Shown here: positions 33,477-42,259 of the stretch, one piece after another
How the letters are laid out: each line of letters starts with the position of its first letter
Numbering within the stretch: position 1 is the first letter of the stretch
Assembly (NCBI GenBank): GCA_019309045.1
Contig: JAFDGZ010000037.1
Coordinates: forward strand, 1 to 43,392
Length of the DNA: 43,392 nucleotides
Source of the DNA: Deltaproteobacteria bacterium
Lineage (GTDB): Bacteria; Desulfobacterota; Syntrophobacteria; BM002
Reading direction: 5' to 3'
The notes under the pieces: model-generated
Databases searched by the model: none
The model's input: the letters and a program-made list of their open reading frames with translations, nothing else
Told to the model about the DNA's origin: nothing
Translations under genes and position numbers: made by a program

Positions 33477-34537
33477 GATGCCCTCCCCTGCGGGCTCCCT
33501 TTTCCAGAGCTCCCTTTTGCCCTGCCTGAATGTCTGTCATCGAGCAGAGGCAGAAATTCCTCGCCCTTGGGAAAGATGCCATAGTGGCCGCCCGTATGAA
33601 TGAACAGCACATTGGCCCCCTTGTGGATTTTTCCCTCTTTGATCTGCCCCACCATCCCCAGGAAGGTCTTGAGGGTATAGACCGGGTCAAGGATCATGCC
33701 TTCCAGCCTGGCAATGCGGACGAGCTCCTCGAGCTCTTCCAGGGTGTTGAGGCCGTAGCCTCTTCCCACAAAGCGGTCGTCGAAGTTCGTATCCAGCAAA
33801 TCAGCCGGAAGATCCACATCGTACCACCGGGAAAACTCCTTGAGAATCCTGGCAACTTCCTTCTCGAAGTAGGCCGCATCGTCGCATACGGCAATGCCGT
33901 GCAGGCTCCAGGGAATCTGGTAGTGCCGCAGACCGATCATGATGCCTGCGTAGGTGCCGCCAGAGCCGAGAGCGCAGAACATGACATCCATGGCAGGGTC
34001 CACCTCCTGAAGCTCGCCAACCATTCTCACGTAGCCCAGGCTCCCGGTGGCGTTGGAGCCTCCCATTGGAATGAGGTAAGGGCTGTATCCCTCCGCCTTG
34101 AAGGCTGCCACCGTTTCCTCTTCAATATCGTGAAGATGCTTGAAGTCGTCTCTGCTATAAAAGGAGCAGGTGGCGCCCAGGATCTCATCAATGAGCAGGT
34201 TGCCCACAGGAATTCGCGGTGGCTCTCCCCTGAGGATGAGATGACAGCGCATACCCAGCCGGGCAGCCACGGCAGCGGTGGCGCGGCAGTGGTTGGACTG
34301 GATGCCGCCGCAGGTGATCAGCATGTCGCAGCCGTTTTGCCTGGCATGGTAGAGCAGGTACTCCAGCTTGCGGATCTTGTTGCCTGAAGCCACGCTTTCG
34401 GTCAGGTCGTCTCTTTTGACGAAGAGGTTCACCTGGAGTTCCTCGGAGAGCTCCTCTAAGTTCTGGACGGGTGTGGGGAGCTGGGCAAGGGATATCCTCT
34501 TTTCCAGCAAGGCCTCGAGTTCAGGAAAGATCCCCAT
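33473..34537 (-). CDS. D-cysteine desulfhydrase / ACC deaminase family PLP enzyme
   Basis: A 354-residue fold-type II PLP enzyme. LFVKRDDLTESVASGNKIRKLEYLL contains the PLP Lys (SGNKIRK), GGIQSNHCRATAA is the conserved cofactor/substrate loop and GSGGTYAG binds the phosphate. Members deaminate ACC or D-cysteine, or act on other small D- or beta-substituted amino acids. Substrate cannot be told from the sequence. The last 25 residues are basic, Gly/Ser-rich and outside the family core. It overlaps the dehydrogenase gene and lies 15 bp after the second permease gene. Confidence 0.85.
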   Translation of the reverse strand: MGIFPELEALLEKRISLAQLPTPVQNLEELSEELQVNLFVKRDDLTESVASGNKIRKLEYLLYHARQNGCDMLITCGGIQSNHCRATAAVAARLGMRCHLILRGEPPRIPVGNLLIDEILGATCSFYSRDDFKHLHDIEEETVAAFKAEGYSPYLIPMGGSNATGSLGYVRMVGELQEVDPAMDVMFCALGSGGTYAGIMIGLRHYQIPWSLHGIAVCDDAAYFEKEVARILKEFSRWYDVDLPADLLDTNFDDRFVGRGYGLNTLEELEELVRIARLEGMILDPVYTLKTFLGMVGQIKEGKIHKGANVLFIHTGGHYGIFPKGEEFLPLLDDRHSGRAKGSSGKGSPQGRAS

Positions 34538-34552
34538 GATTCTTCCTCCTTT

Positions 34553-35215
34553 TCAGTGCGACTCGTAGCTCACCTTTTCCTCCAGATAGTGGGACAGGTG
34601 GATCAGGGGATAGCAGACCACAAAATAAAGGATTCCCACCAGACCAAAGACCATCAAGCCCTCGGGAATGCGCTGCACAGTCAGCCAGCCCACCCGCGTC
34701 ACATCAGTGAGCCCGATCACCGAGACTATGGATGAATCCTTGACCAGGAGCACATATTCACCCACCAGCGGTGGCAGGATGACCCGAACGGCCTGGGGGA
34801 AGATGATATAGCGCATGCGCTGCCAGGCATTGAGGCCGTATGCGGTGGCCGCCTCCCGCTGGCCCCGGGGAACAGAGAGGATGCCGGCTGCCACAATCTC
34901 GCTGATGTAGGCCCCTGCATACACAGTCAAGGCGATGGCAGCGGCGGGAAAGGGCTCGAGCTGGATTCCCACCTCCGGCAGAATAAAATAGATTATGAAG
35001 ATGTGCACCAGAAAGGGAACCCCCCGCATGTAGTCGGCGTAAGCCCCCATGAGCTTTGACAGTCCCCATTGTTTGACCGTGCGGAGAATGCCGCAGATCA
35101 CCCCAAGTAGGGTGCCGGCGACAAGGCTGATTCCCGACACCATGATGGTCACCCACAACCCCTTGAGAAAGAGAGGCAGAGTATGAATGAGCCCTTTGAA
35201 GTAAACGCCGATCAT
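34553..35215 (-). CDS. Polar amino acid ABC transporter permease (HisM/GlnP family), second
   Basis: A 220-residue inner-membrane permease. The EAA loop reads REAATAYGLNAWQRMRYIIFPQAVR, the hallmark of the polar amino acid uptake family (His/Glu/Arg/Lys type), and VKDSSIVSVIGLTDVTR follows. It pairs with the permease upstream as a heterodimer. The start has AAGGTGAGG just upstream and lies 3 bp after the other permease gene's stop. Confidence 0.92.
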   Translation of the reverse strand: MIGVYFKGLIHTLPLFLKGLWVTIMVSGISLVAGTLLGVICGILRTVKQWGLSKLMGAYADYMRGVPFLVHIFIIYFILPEVGIQLEPFPAAAIALTVYAGAYISEIVAAGILSVPRGQREAATAYGLNAWQRMRYIIFPQAVRVILPPLVGEYVLLVKDSSIVSVIGLTDVTRVGWLTVQRIPEGLMVFGLVGILYFVVCYPLIHLSHYLEEKVSYESH

Positions 35216-35218
35216 GCC

Positions 35219-35887
35219 TCACCTTCCCTCCATGTAGATGAGACGGCCCTGCCACCAGATTGACAGATGTTTCAGGACAAAATAGATGAGGAGATAGAAG
35301 GCAGCCACCGTGAAGAAGCCCTCTGCTGGCATGAACCGCTCGGAGGCCATGAGCTGGCCGGCCCGCGTCAGTTCGAGCACAGAGATCAGTGATACCAGTG
35401 AACTGTCCTTGACCAGGACGATGAACTGCCCCAGCAGGGCTGGAATGGTAACGCCCAGTGCCTGGGGGAGGATCACATAGCGCATGCGCTGCAAATAGGA
35501 CAGGCCGTAGGCTGTGGCCGCCTCGGTCTGGCCGCTGGGAATCGACACAATGCCGGCCCGGACGATTTCTGCAACATAGGCGCCGCTGTTGAGGCTCAGT
35601 GCCAGGATGCCTGTCTGGACTTCATTCAGATTGACGTGCAGGCTGGGCAGGCCAAAGTAGAAAAAGTACAGCTGGGCCAGCAATGGCGTGGAGCGAATCG
35701 ATTCGATATAGATCCCGGCAAGTCTCTGTAAAAAGGTCTTTTTCGAGAGCCGCATCCCACAGGCGACCACACCGATGAGCAGCGCAAGAACAATGCTGAT
35801 GCCGGAGATCCAGCTTGTGGCCCACAGGCCCTTGAGAAACAGGGGAATATATTGTCCGATGACCCGGAGGTTAAACTGCTCGAGCAA
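35219..35887 (-). CDS. Polar amino acid ABC transporter permease (HisM/GlnP family), first
   Basis: A 222-residue permease with the EAA loop TEAATAYGLSYLQRMRYVILPQAL and LVKDSSLVSLISVLELTR. The start is TTG at 35887, with AAGGGGGA close upstream. The stop precedes the second permease gene by 3 bp. A terminator-like hairpin lies between this gene and the binding-protein gene before it. Confidence 0.92.
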   Translation of the reverse strand: MLEQFNLRVIGQYIPLFLKGLWATSWISGISIVLALLIGVVACGMRLSKKTFLQRLAGIYIESIRSTPLLAQLYFFYFGLPSLHVNLNEVQTGILALSLNSGAYVAEIVRAGIVSIPSGQTEAATAYGLSYLQRMRYVILPQALGVTIPALLGQFIVLVKDSSLVSLISVLELTRAGQLMASERFMPAEGFFTVAAFYLLIYFVLKHLSIWWQGRLIYMEGR

Positions 35888-35906
35888 GGGTCCCCCTTAT
35901 GAGAGG

Positions 35907-35932
35907 AAAAAGGGGAGGCCTCTGGCCTCCCC
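35907..35932 (-). terminator. Intra-operon terminator hairpin after the binding-protein gene
   Basis: On the minus strand GGGGAGGCC-AGA-GGCCTCCCC (35932-35912) is followed at once by T5 (35911-35907). This is a strong 9-bp intrinsic terminator 10 bp after the binding-protein stop and before the permeases. Partial readthrough would give much more binding protein than permease and enzymes. Confidence 0.8.
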
Positions 35933-35941
35933 GGTGGCAGA

Positions 35942-36739
35942 TCAGTGGTCCTGGCGCCATCGGTTGGAATTGACCCAGTAGTCGAGATTCTGTTTCAGCC
36001 GGCCATCGCTTCTGATCCACAGGAAGAAGAGGTTGAGCCATTGCCGCAAATGAGTGTCTTCCGGACGAACAGCAAAGGAAAGGGGTTGAGCGCTGAGGGC
36101 GATTGGCAAAATGGCAATGGAGCCTTCTGGAAAGTTTTGCATCTGCCCCCGGATGGCGGAAAGATCGTTGACCCCGATGTCTGCCTTGCCTGAAATTACC
36201 GCATTGATCAGCAGGGGGCCGCCTCCCTTGTAGGGTTTGATTTCAGTGTTGGCCAGAAGACGCTTGGCGTCTGTTTCTCCAGTGGAGCCCAGGAGAACCG
36301 CCGTGCGCACGCCGGCTTTATTGCAGTCTTCAAGGGTCTGGTACTTTCCTGCATTTTCTCTTTTGGTGAAAACCACGCTCTTGGACACATAAAATGGATC
36401 CGTAAAGGATACTTTCAGAGCGCGTTTGAGGGTGGCAGTCATGTCCGCAGCCAGCATGTCCGCCTTTCTGGAAAGGAGAGCCGGGATCAAACCATCCCAA
36501 TCGTAATCCAGGAACTTGATCTTGACGCCCATCTCTTTGGCAATCAGGCGGCAGAGTTCCACTGAGCTTCCAGTGCGCTCTCCGTTTTTGTCCACGAAGG
36601 AAAAAGGAGGACCCTGTGTCTGAACCGCAACTCGAAGCTCCCCGCGCTTGACAATCTTGTCCACCGTGTCGGCAGCAGCGGGCAAGGCAAGCCCCATGAC
36701 CAGGGCCAGGATTATAAACAGTCTGGACAAGTGTTTCAT
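35942..36739 (-). CDS. Amino acid ABC transporter periplasmic binding protein (family 3)
   Basis: A 265-residue family 3 solute-binding protein with a signal peptide (about residues 1-23, ending LALPAAADTV). KRGELRVAVQTQGPPFSFVD, the GSSVELCRLIAKEMGVKIKF ligand region and RKADMLAADMTATLKRA are typical. The Ala-Asp-Met-Thr-Ala segment at the ligand site and an Arg- or Asp-bearing pocket fit amino acids, but the specific ligand is unknown. GGAGG lies 6 nt before ATG 36739. It follows the ATPase gene by 12 bp. Confidence 0.9.
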   Translation of the reverse strand: MKHLSRLFIILALVMGLALPAAADTVDKIVKRGELRVAVQTQGPPFSFVDKNGERTGSSVELCRLIAKEMGVKIKFLDYDWDGLIPALLSRKADMLAADMTATLKRALKVSFTDPFYVSKSVVFTKRENAGKYQTLEDCNKAGVRTAVLLGSTGETDAKRLLANTEIKPYKGGGPLLINAVISGKADIGVNDLSAIRGQMQNFPEGSIAILPIALSAQPLSFAVRPEDTHLRQWLNLFFLWIRSDGRLKQNLDYWVNSNRWRQDH

Positions 36740-36751
36740 GCCGCACCTCCT

Positions 36752-37483
36752 TTAATTGTGGGTTAGTATTTTGCTCAGAAACACCCTGGTACGCTCGTGC
36801 TCGGGGTGGTCGAAGAAGGCCTCCGGCGTGTTGGACTCAACGATCTGTCCGTCGTCCATGAAAAATATCCGGTGGGCGACTTGCCGGGCAAAACCCATCT
36901 CGTGAGTCACCACGATCATGGTCATGCCTTCTCTGGCAAGCTCTACCATGACATCCAGCACCTCCTTGATCATCTCGGGGTCCAGGGCGCTCGTGGGCTC
37001 GTCAAACAGCATGATTTTGGGATTCATTGCCAGGCCTCGGGCGATGGCAACTCTCTGACACTGCCCCCCCGAAAGCTGTGAGGGGTAGGCGTCCGCCTTG
37101 TCTGGAATGCCCACCCTTTCAAGAAGACGGCGGGCGTTTGCCTCAGCCTCGCTCCTCGGCAGCTTCTTGACCTTGATGGGTGAGAGCACCACATTTTCAA
37201 GCACCGTCAGGTGGGGATAGAGATTGAACTGTTGAAATACAAAACCGATCTGGCTGCGAAGCTTGGTCAGGTTCGTGGACCGCTTGTCCACCTGCATGCC
37301 ATCCACATAGATTTCACCCTGCTGAATCGGCTCGAGCTGATTGATGCAGCGAATAAGGGTTGATTTCCCTGAACCCGAGGGGCCGCAAACAACCACCACC
37401 TCACCGGGATGGATGTGCAATGTTATATCCTTGAGGACATGAAGAGAACCGAACCACTTGTTGACATTTTTGAAGACAATCAT
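36752..37483 (-). CDS. Amino acid ABC transporter ATPase (GlnQ/HisP family)
   Basis: A 243-residue ATPase. Walker A is GPSGSGKST, signature [16 protein letters not shown], Walker [16 protein letters not shown], switch His in [10 protein letters not shown]. First gene of the six-gene minus-strand operon. A perfect Shine-Dalgarno (AAAGGAGGTGA, 37518-37508) is present but 24 nt before ATG 37483, much too far; an in-frame TGA lies between, so no upstream start in this frame exists. The protein's beginning ([12 protein letters not shown]) is normal for the family. Confidence 0.92.
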   Translation of the reverse strand: MIVFKNVNKWFGSLHVLKDITLHIHPGEVVVVCGPSGSGKSTLIRCINQLEPIQQGEIYVDGMQVDKRSTNLTKLRSQIGFVFQQFNLYPHLTVLENVVLSPIKVKKLPRSEAEANARRLLERVGIPDKADAYPSQLSGGQCQRVAIARGLAMNPKIMLFDEPTSALDPEMIKEVLDVMVELAREGMTMIVVTHEMGFARQVAHRIFFMDDGQIVESNTPEAFFDHPEHERTRVFLSKILTHN

Positions 37484-37507
37484 TGAAAGGGATACCGCTG
37501 AATACCC

Positions 37508-37518
37508 TCACCTCCTTT
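37508..37518 (-). promoter_or_regulatory. Full-match Shine-Dalgarno placed 24 nt before the ATPase start
   Basis: AAAGGAGGTGA complements the 16S rRNA end over 11 bases, yet the start codon is 24 nt away. A seven-codon frame beginning with the rare start ATT (5-7 nt after the SD) would end with a TGA overlapping the ATPase ATG, so a coupled leader peptide is conceivable. Confidence 0.4.
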
Positions 37519-37559
37519 CCCGGAAAATGGCAAGGGTAATACTGCCGTGATGGGGTAGG

Positions 37560-37589
37560 AGTATAGGCAACATCCCGGTTGGGTGTCAA
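37560..37589 (-). promoter_or_regulatory. Promoter of the six-gene amino acid uptake operon
   Basis: On the minus strand a perfect TTGACA (37589-37584) and TATACT (37565-37560) are spaced by 18 bp, giving a transcript start near 37553 and a leader of about 70 nt before the ATPase gene. No operator palindrome stands out. Confidence 0.7.
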
Positions 37590-37729
37590 GGAGGAAGTCC
37601 GGGCCAGTCAGTACAACCCCTGTGCCCTGGGGCAGTCCAGGCGGGAAAACAACGATGGTTGACAGTGTCCTGGGACCCGGCCACTGGAGGCTGCATCACA
37701 AATCCTGGCTCCAGGCTGACAGGCCGGCC

Positions 37730-38104
37730 TCAGTACCCGACATAATCCAGAACCATCCTGTCTAAAGTTTCCGGGCAGTCAATTTGCCGGGTTGTCTTTT
37801 GTGGACCTATGTCCACATAGTCTTCGTCCACCGAGGATTCTCCATCGAAAAAATTGATTCTAACAGTTATGGAGGTATCCGGGGAACGAGCTGGCGCTGC
37901 CGTGATTGAAAAACTGTCACCATCCTCGGAAAAGGCAAGATCATAGATTCTAATTGCCTCGAGGGCCGAGTCAGTGACAACAAGTTTGATCACTTCGCCG
38001 CGTGGAGTGTGCAGGCGCCAGCTCCTGGCGGCCCGGGCCGTGGGCAGCAGCATCAGGCCGAGCAGAAGATTTCCCAGAACTATGGCAGAGGCCAGTTTTT
38101 TCAT
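37730..38104 (-). CDS. Hypothetical secreted protein
   Basis: A 124-residue protein with a clear signal peptide (MKKLASAIVLGNLLLGLMLL, cut after TARA). The mature part of about 100 residues is predicted beta-rich and acidic, with short strands (SWRLHTPRGEVIKLVVTDS, SITVRINFF). GGAG lies 6 nt before the ATG. I do not recognise the family. It lies upstream of the six-gene operon's promoter on the same strand. Confidence 0.65.
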   Translation of the reverse strand: MKKLASAIVLGNLLLGLMLLPTARAARSWRLHTPRGEVIKLVVTDSALEAIRIYDLAFSEDGDSFSITAAPARSPDTSITVRINFFDGESSVDEDYVDIGPQKTTRQIDCPETLDRMVLDYVGY

Positions 38105-38508
38105 TTCTTGCTCCTCAATGGTTGTCTGAACATCTCAGCCTGGTGTGAGTCAATCAGGTGTCCTGGGACCACCGCGGCCTCCCGGGCTGATTTTTTCATA
38201 TGCCAGCAACCATTTCCCTTGACAGAAAAGCACCCCGTTTTGTAGCCTCCTTTGCAAAAGAGATGCCCTGATTCATTACTTATGATCCAACCGACGGATT
38301 GTGCAGAACAGGAAAATTATGCCCAGAAGAAGGCGTTGGCCGGCAATTCAGAACCGTGATCTGCCCAATGAGCAGACATCTTCCCGTTGCCACGCTACTC
38401 AGGCAAAAAGTGCAAGAAATGCTGTACAGCCAACTAGCTCCAGCATAAAACCATTCTCGAGTCCACCCACCATGCACCCTCGCCAGGGGTGAAAGACAGG
38501 AGAAAAAT
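38105..38508. other. Intergenic between divergent genes
   Basis: About 400 bp without a recognisable gene. A perfect TTGACA occurs at 38219-38224, with only a poor -10 (TGTAGC at 38241) after it, so any promoter for the following plus-strand gene is weakly supported. Confidence 0.4.
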
Positions 38509-39747
38509 GTGACACGCCAGCCCAACAACAGACACGGCACTTCCAGAAGTGTAGACGCTCTCATCGACGAAATTCTCGTGGATACTTGCGGAGAAGATGA
38601 GGAGCTGTGGGCTTTCCACCAGGTATTCGCAGACGAGGTCAGGCTTCCTGCCGATGCCTTTGTCATTGGAGAACCCGTTTCTGTTGTGAAAATTGACTAT
38701 GATGGCAATACCCGACTCGGACTGACGGCCAGGTGTCGGAAGCAGGATGGCAGCAGCTATGTGGTGGCGCTTGTTGATGTTGTCTTCCCTGAAGCTGCCA
38801 GCGGTTTCCTGTATGTGTCGGCGTACCGCAGATGGGTCGGTCTGCCACCTCTAGCCGGGCCCGGAGAGCAGAAACCTGGACAGCAGCGCCGCCACAAGGC
38901 GGCTGACGAGGATATTGATCTCAGCGGTCCGGTTGAGCTCGTCGTTCTGAGCGTGAAAAAGAAAGCAGCTCGTTGTCGCCTGCCAGGGACAGAGCGTCAG
39001 ATCACCCTGCGTTCCTCTGACATTGCCGATATTGTTCCTGGTGAGACTATCACGGTGCAGCCACGCAAACGATGGAGATTCGCAGGGCATCCTTACCTGT
39101 CCGGCAAAGTGTTGTCCCAGCGGCTCGACCTTTACAATCTGGCTCTAAAACCTCTGCAGCTGCACCATCGCGGCACCTGGGATCCTGATGAAGAATACTG
39201 GGGCGAGCCCGACGAGCCAATCCCGCACTGGGCCAGGCCAATTATTGCACGCGGCCCAAGGCCATTATTTGAGATGGAACAGATAATCCCCGGCTGTGAC
39301 CTGGATGATCCATTTGACGACCCCATCATCCAGTCCAACGACTTGAAGGCGGCTGGCGACCTGGATGGAGCCCGCAGCCTGTTGATGGGTCTTCTGAGTG
39401 CAGACCTGCGCTGCCTCGATGCTCATGCACACCTCGGCAATCTGGTTCTTGACTACAGACCGGAAGTTGCAAAGCGCCATTATGAAATTGGCAGGCGTAT
39501 CGGTGAGCTTTCCCTGGGGCAGGACTTCGACGGAGTTCTTGCCTGGGGGCTCATCGATAACCGGCCTTACCTGCGGTGTCTTCACGGTTATGGACTTTGC
39601 CTCTGGCGCCTCGGACAGTTCCAGGAAGCCGAAAAAGTATTCGAGAGGCTGTTGTGGCTCAGCCCGAGCGACAACCTTGGTGCGCGGTTCCTTCTTGAAT
39701 TTGTGAGAAGCAAGAAGTCCTGGGAAAATTATGATGATGACGGCTGA
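38509..39747 (+). CDS. Uncharacterised cytoplasmic protein with C-terminal TPR-like repeats
   Basis: A 412-residue soluble protein without a signal peptide. The first 200 residues hold two beta-rich parts (about 50-110 and 135-190, the second with LVVLSVKKKAARCRLPG) and a middle linker. Residues about 285-405 are helical: ARSLLMGLLSADLRCLDAHAHLGNLVL and GYGLCLWRLGQFQEAEKVFERLLWLSPSDN read as TPR-like repeats ending in NLGARFLL. The acidic stretch CDLDDPFDDP lies between. Start is GTG 38509 (the ATG two bases earlier meets a stop at once) with ACAGGAG upstream. Function unknown. Confidence 0.75.
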   Translation: MTRQPNNRHGTSRSVDALIDEILVDTCGEDEELWAFHQVFADEVRLPADAFVIGEPVSVVKIDYDGNTRLGLTARCRKQDGSSYVVALVDVVFPEAASGFLYVSAYRRWVGLPPLAGPGEQKPGQQRRHKAADEDIDLSGPVELVVLSVKKKAARCRLPGTERQITLRSSDIADIVPGETITVQPRKRWRFAGHPYLSGKVLSQRLDLYNLALKPLQLHHRGTWDPDEEYWGEPDEPIPHWARPIIARGPRPLFEMEQIIPGCDLDDPFDDPIIQSNDLKAAGDLDGARSLLMGLLSADLRCLDAHAHLGNLVLDYRPEVAKRHYEIGRRIGELSLGQDFDGVLAWGLIDNRPYLRCLHGYGLCLWRLGQFQEAEKVFERLLWLSPSDNLGARFLLEFVRSKKSWENYDDDG

Positions 39748-39937
39748 GGAGCGGCACCTGGTATCCAGTATAGGTCAGGATGGAGACGGTTCCATGCTCC
39801 CAGCAGCAGAATGCCTCGGAGCATAAACCTGAAAGTTGACCTGGCCCCAGAGCCATTCATTAGTAATCGACACCAAGCGTCATGCTATTGATCGCTGCGG
39901 AGGCAATCCAAAAGATTGCCTCAGCTTTCAAAAATCA

Positions 39938-40071
39938 ATGCCTCGGCAACAATCTGGCAACCGAAAGCTTCAGCCTGCGCTGCCCATCTTTCTAGATCGA
40001 CTCTGGAATAAAATGCGCAGGTACCTGTCTCGGTCATATAGCGAGTCCACACTCCTGGGCTTATCAAGTTG
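39938..40071 (+). repeat. Dispersed repeat, copy B
   Basis: Matches copy D over nearly its whole core: ATGCCTCGGCAACAATCTGG, then AACCGAAAGCTTCAGCCTGC and GATCGACTCTGGAATA, and GGTACCTGTCTCGGTCATA with the following GAGTCCAC...CTGGGC. A short extra match to the start of the element (CAGCAGCAGAATGCCTCGG) lies at 39801-39819. It ends next to the remnant of a nucleotidyltransferase gene. Confidence 0.75.
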
Positions 40072-40077
40072 GCTGGT

Positions 40078-40200
40078 ATGAAAATCGAACTGAGCCAAAT
40101 CTTCGGCCGCAAGATAGATTTGAGAACAGCAGAGGACCTGAGCAAATATTTCAGACAGGAAGTCCTCCAAACGGCTGAGGTACAGTATGCGGAGGGATGA
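40078..40200 (+). pseudogene. C-terminal remnant of an MNT nucleotidyltransferase (antitoxin)
   Basis: Forty codons remain ([20 protein letters not shown], then [17 protein letters not shown]), the characteristic C-terminal end of minimal nucleotidyltransferases of MntA type. The catalytic GSxxxG...D part is gone; repeat copy B lies where it should be. In intact pairs MntA AMPylates and silences the HepT toxin. Its stop overlaps the ATG of the HepT remnant. Confidence 0.75.
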
Positions 40201-40531
40201 TCAGATACGCTTGCGCCACATGCGGCATGCCTGCAGAGAGGCTCTAGGCTCTTGACTTCGCTCGAAATGAAACGAGAGAATCCTTGAGCAAGGACCGAAA
40301 GCTGGAATTTGCTCTGGTCAAGGCGATCAAAATAGTCGGCGAGGCAGCATCAAGAGTATCAGAAAAATGCCGTGAAGATTTTCCCCAATCCCATGGATCA
40401 ACATCATCGGGATGAGAAACCGTCTCATTCATGCGTATTTTGACATCAATCTAGATATCCTTTGGAAAACCATAACCGAGGATCTGCCGCCTCTTATTGC
40501 AGAGCCTGAGAAAATCCTGCCGCTGGAATAG
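40187..40531 (+). pseudogene. HepT/HEPN toxin gene with frameshifts
   Basis: Three frames must be joined. [20 protein letters not shown] (from ATG 40187, stop at about 40253), then LDFARNETRESLSKDRKLEF and AIKIVGEAAS..., then from about 40383 PWINIIGMRNRLIHAYFDIN to TAG 40531. The last piece carries the RNxxxxH motif of HEPN ribonucleases (RNRLIH). At least two frameshifts make it inactive. Confidence 0.8.
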
Positions 40532-41101
40532 TCGTCTCCCGAATTTATCGCCCGCATCTATAATCCACAGCTTTTGCTTTACTCTAGCTTTCTCAGTGTT
40601 CCATCGAAGCGAGCACAAGAGAAAAGGAAGAAAGCCTTTGCCAGCAGGTCGATGCCGGGCTGTTCTGAAAATTAGGGAGATAAAGGAAGCGGCAGCCCAC
40701 AGTTTAATAAATCTCTCGCCGGTGTCGCTCCTGCTGCTTTCTTTTCAAAACCGGAACTTTTTAACCTCAAGAATGCAGCTCTAAGACCGAAATCAGCCCA
40801 ATTTTGAAGCCCTTATATTGACATTTCAATTATTTGTCTTGGTCGACCTCACTCAAAAGCTCTTGCCATTTCGCGGGCTCGCCGAAAAGGGCTTTTTTTG
40901 CCCCCAAAAAGAGCGTTATAGACCCAGATTGGACGTATTTTCGACAAGTTGTACAGTCCTGCAACCACTTGACTTGGCCCGACCAGGCGCAAATTGCTGT
41001 TGACAGGGTCACAATCATTCGCAAGAATAATCTTTGAACACAATACAAGAATAGCAGGTCGAAAGGGACACGCAAACAGATTAGTGATAAGGAAGAATAT
41101 C
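40532..41101. other. Intergenic, AT-richer, no gene supported
   Basis: 570 bp between the toxin remnant and the beta-helix gene. Open frames on either strand lack ribosome sites and recognisable motifs. GGGC-T7-GCCC (around 40899-40913) gives a short hairpin which, on the minus strand, is followed by T4. A perfect TTGACA occurs at about 41002 without a good -10. Confidence 0.45.
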
Positions 41102-42259
41102 ATGGAATTTTACCAGAACAACCGCCCAGGCCGTTCAAAGCAGGCTATGGTATCTTGCTTTCTTGCCGCTCTTTTTCTATTGTGCAGCACACTGTTTGTA
41201 AAGCTCGTAGCAGGAGCCAAACTTTTTGTCAGCCCCGGGGCAAGCGGAAGCACCTGTACTAGAGCAGATCCGTGCGCTCTGCAAGATGCTCTTGATCTTG
41301 CAGAAAACAACAGTGCGGCCGACACGATTTATCTGGCTCCGGGAACTTATGCCGGGAACTTCGAATACAGGCCTCCTGACTCAGAATCCTATTCTCTGGA
41401 AATCACCGGGGTGTCAGGTACAACCGCTGAGGACGTTATTCTCGATGGACAAAACAAAGGAAGGGTACTGGGACTTTTTTATTATCCTTACTATTCAGTG
41501 CCAGCATTCGATGTATGCATAAAAGGCATCACTATTGAAAACGGAGACAGCACACTCGAGTCGCATAGAAATGGCGGAGGAATTAGTATCGGCGTCTTTG
41601 ATGCCAATGTTTTTATTACCAGCTGCATCATCAAAAATAATACTGCTGAAGAGGAAGGCGGTGGCATCTGGGTAAACCCAACACGAGCCTTCTATCTGGA
41701 AAATAATCTAGTAGTCGACAACATCGTAAATGAGAGTTTCGCCCATATCAGCCGAGGTGCCGGAGCCTTTTTGATGATACCAGGAGGCTTCAATAACGTG
41801 ATTAGAAACAATGTGTTTGCAAGAAACACGGCCCTGGGATCATCTTCTGAGGGAGGAGGACTCTTTATGGGGTGGTCAGGCACCTGTACCCAACATGTTT
41901 TTGGAAACACTATCTATAACAATCACGCTTACGATGGCGGAGGTATCTATTTTTATAACGCCTCCACAGCCAATGTCTACAACAACAATTATTCCACAAT
42001 GCATGGCACCTGGACCGAGTCGGGAAACAACCAGGATATCGATCCAAAGCTCAGAGATCCCGAAAGCAACGACTTTCATTTACAGATGAACTCTCCCATG
42101 ATTGATGCTGGAACAGACACTGTTCCTGATCCGCCGGGACTGCCAGCTACTGATTTCGAAGGGAATACCAGAGCATTCGGCGCTGCCCCCGACATCGGGG
42201 CTGACGAACGCCTGTGCGTACTGGCACCTTCTTTAGACTTGCTTTTGCTCGGCAACTAG
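41102..42259 (+). CDS. Secreted right-handed beta-helix protein (choice-of-anchor Q type)
   Basis: A 385-residue exported protein. A long signal peptide/anchor (about residues 14-40: SKQAMVSCFLAALFLLCSTL...) is followed by KLFVSPGASGSTCTRADPCA and LQDALDLAENNSAADTIYLAPGTY, the standard opening of parallel beta-helix surface proteins. Rungs with repeated NN and GGGI turns (NGGGISIG, EEGGGIWVN, YDGGGIYFYN) follow. The end, SPMIDAGTDTVPD ... DFEGNTRAFG...PDIGADE, is the common C-terminal module of this group. ATG 41102 has AAGGAAG upstream. Carbohydrate binding or cell-surface adhesion is typical of the fold but unproven here. Confidence 0.85.
   Translation: MEFYQNNRPGRSKQAMVSCFLAALFLLCSTLFVKLVAGAKLFVSPGASGSTCTRADPCALQDALDLAENNSAADTIYLAPGTYAGNFEYRPPDSESYSLEITGVSGTTAEDVILDGQNKGRVLGLFYYPYYSVPAFDVCIKGITIENGDSTLESHRNGGGISIGVFDANVFITSCIIKNNTAEEEGGGIWVNPTRAFYLENNLVVDNIVNESFAHISRGAGAFLMIPGGFNNVIRNNVFARNTALGSSSEGGGLFMGWSGTCTQHVFGNTIYNNHAYDGGGIYFYNASTANVYNNNYSTMHGTWTESGNNQDIDPKLRDPESNDFHLQMNSPMIDAGTDTVPDPPGLPATDFEGNTRAFGAAPDIGADERLCVLAPSLDLLLLGN

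Noticed and set aside
40830-41103. Two overlapping minus-strand open frames of about 80 codons before the beta-helix gene
   Set aside because: They lie in different frames over the same DNA, lack ribosome sites and resemble no family I know.
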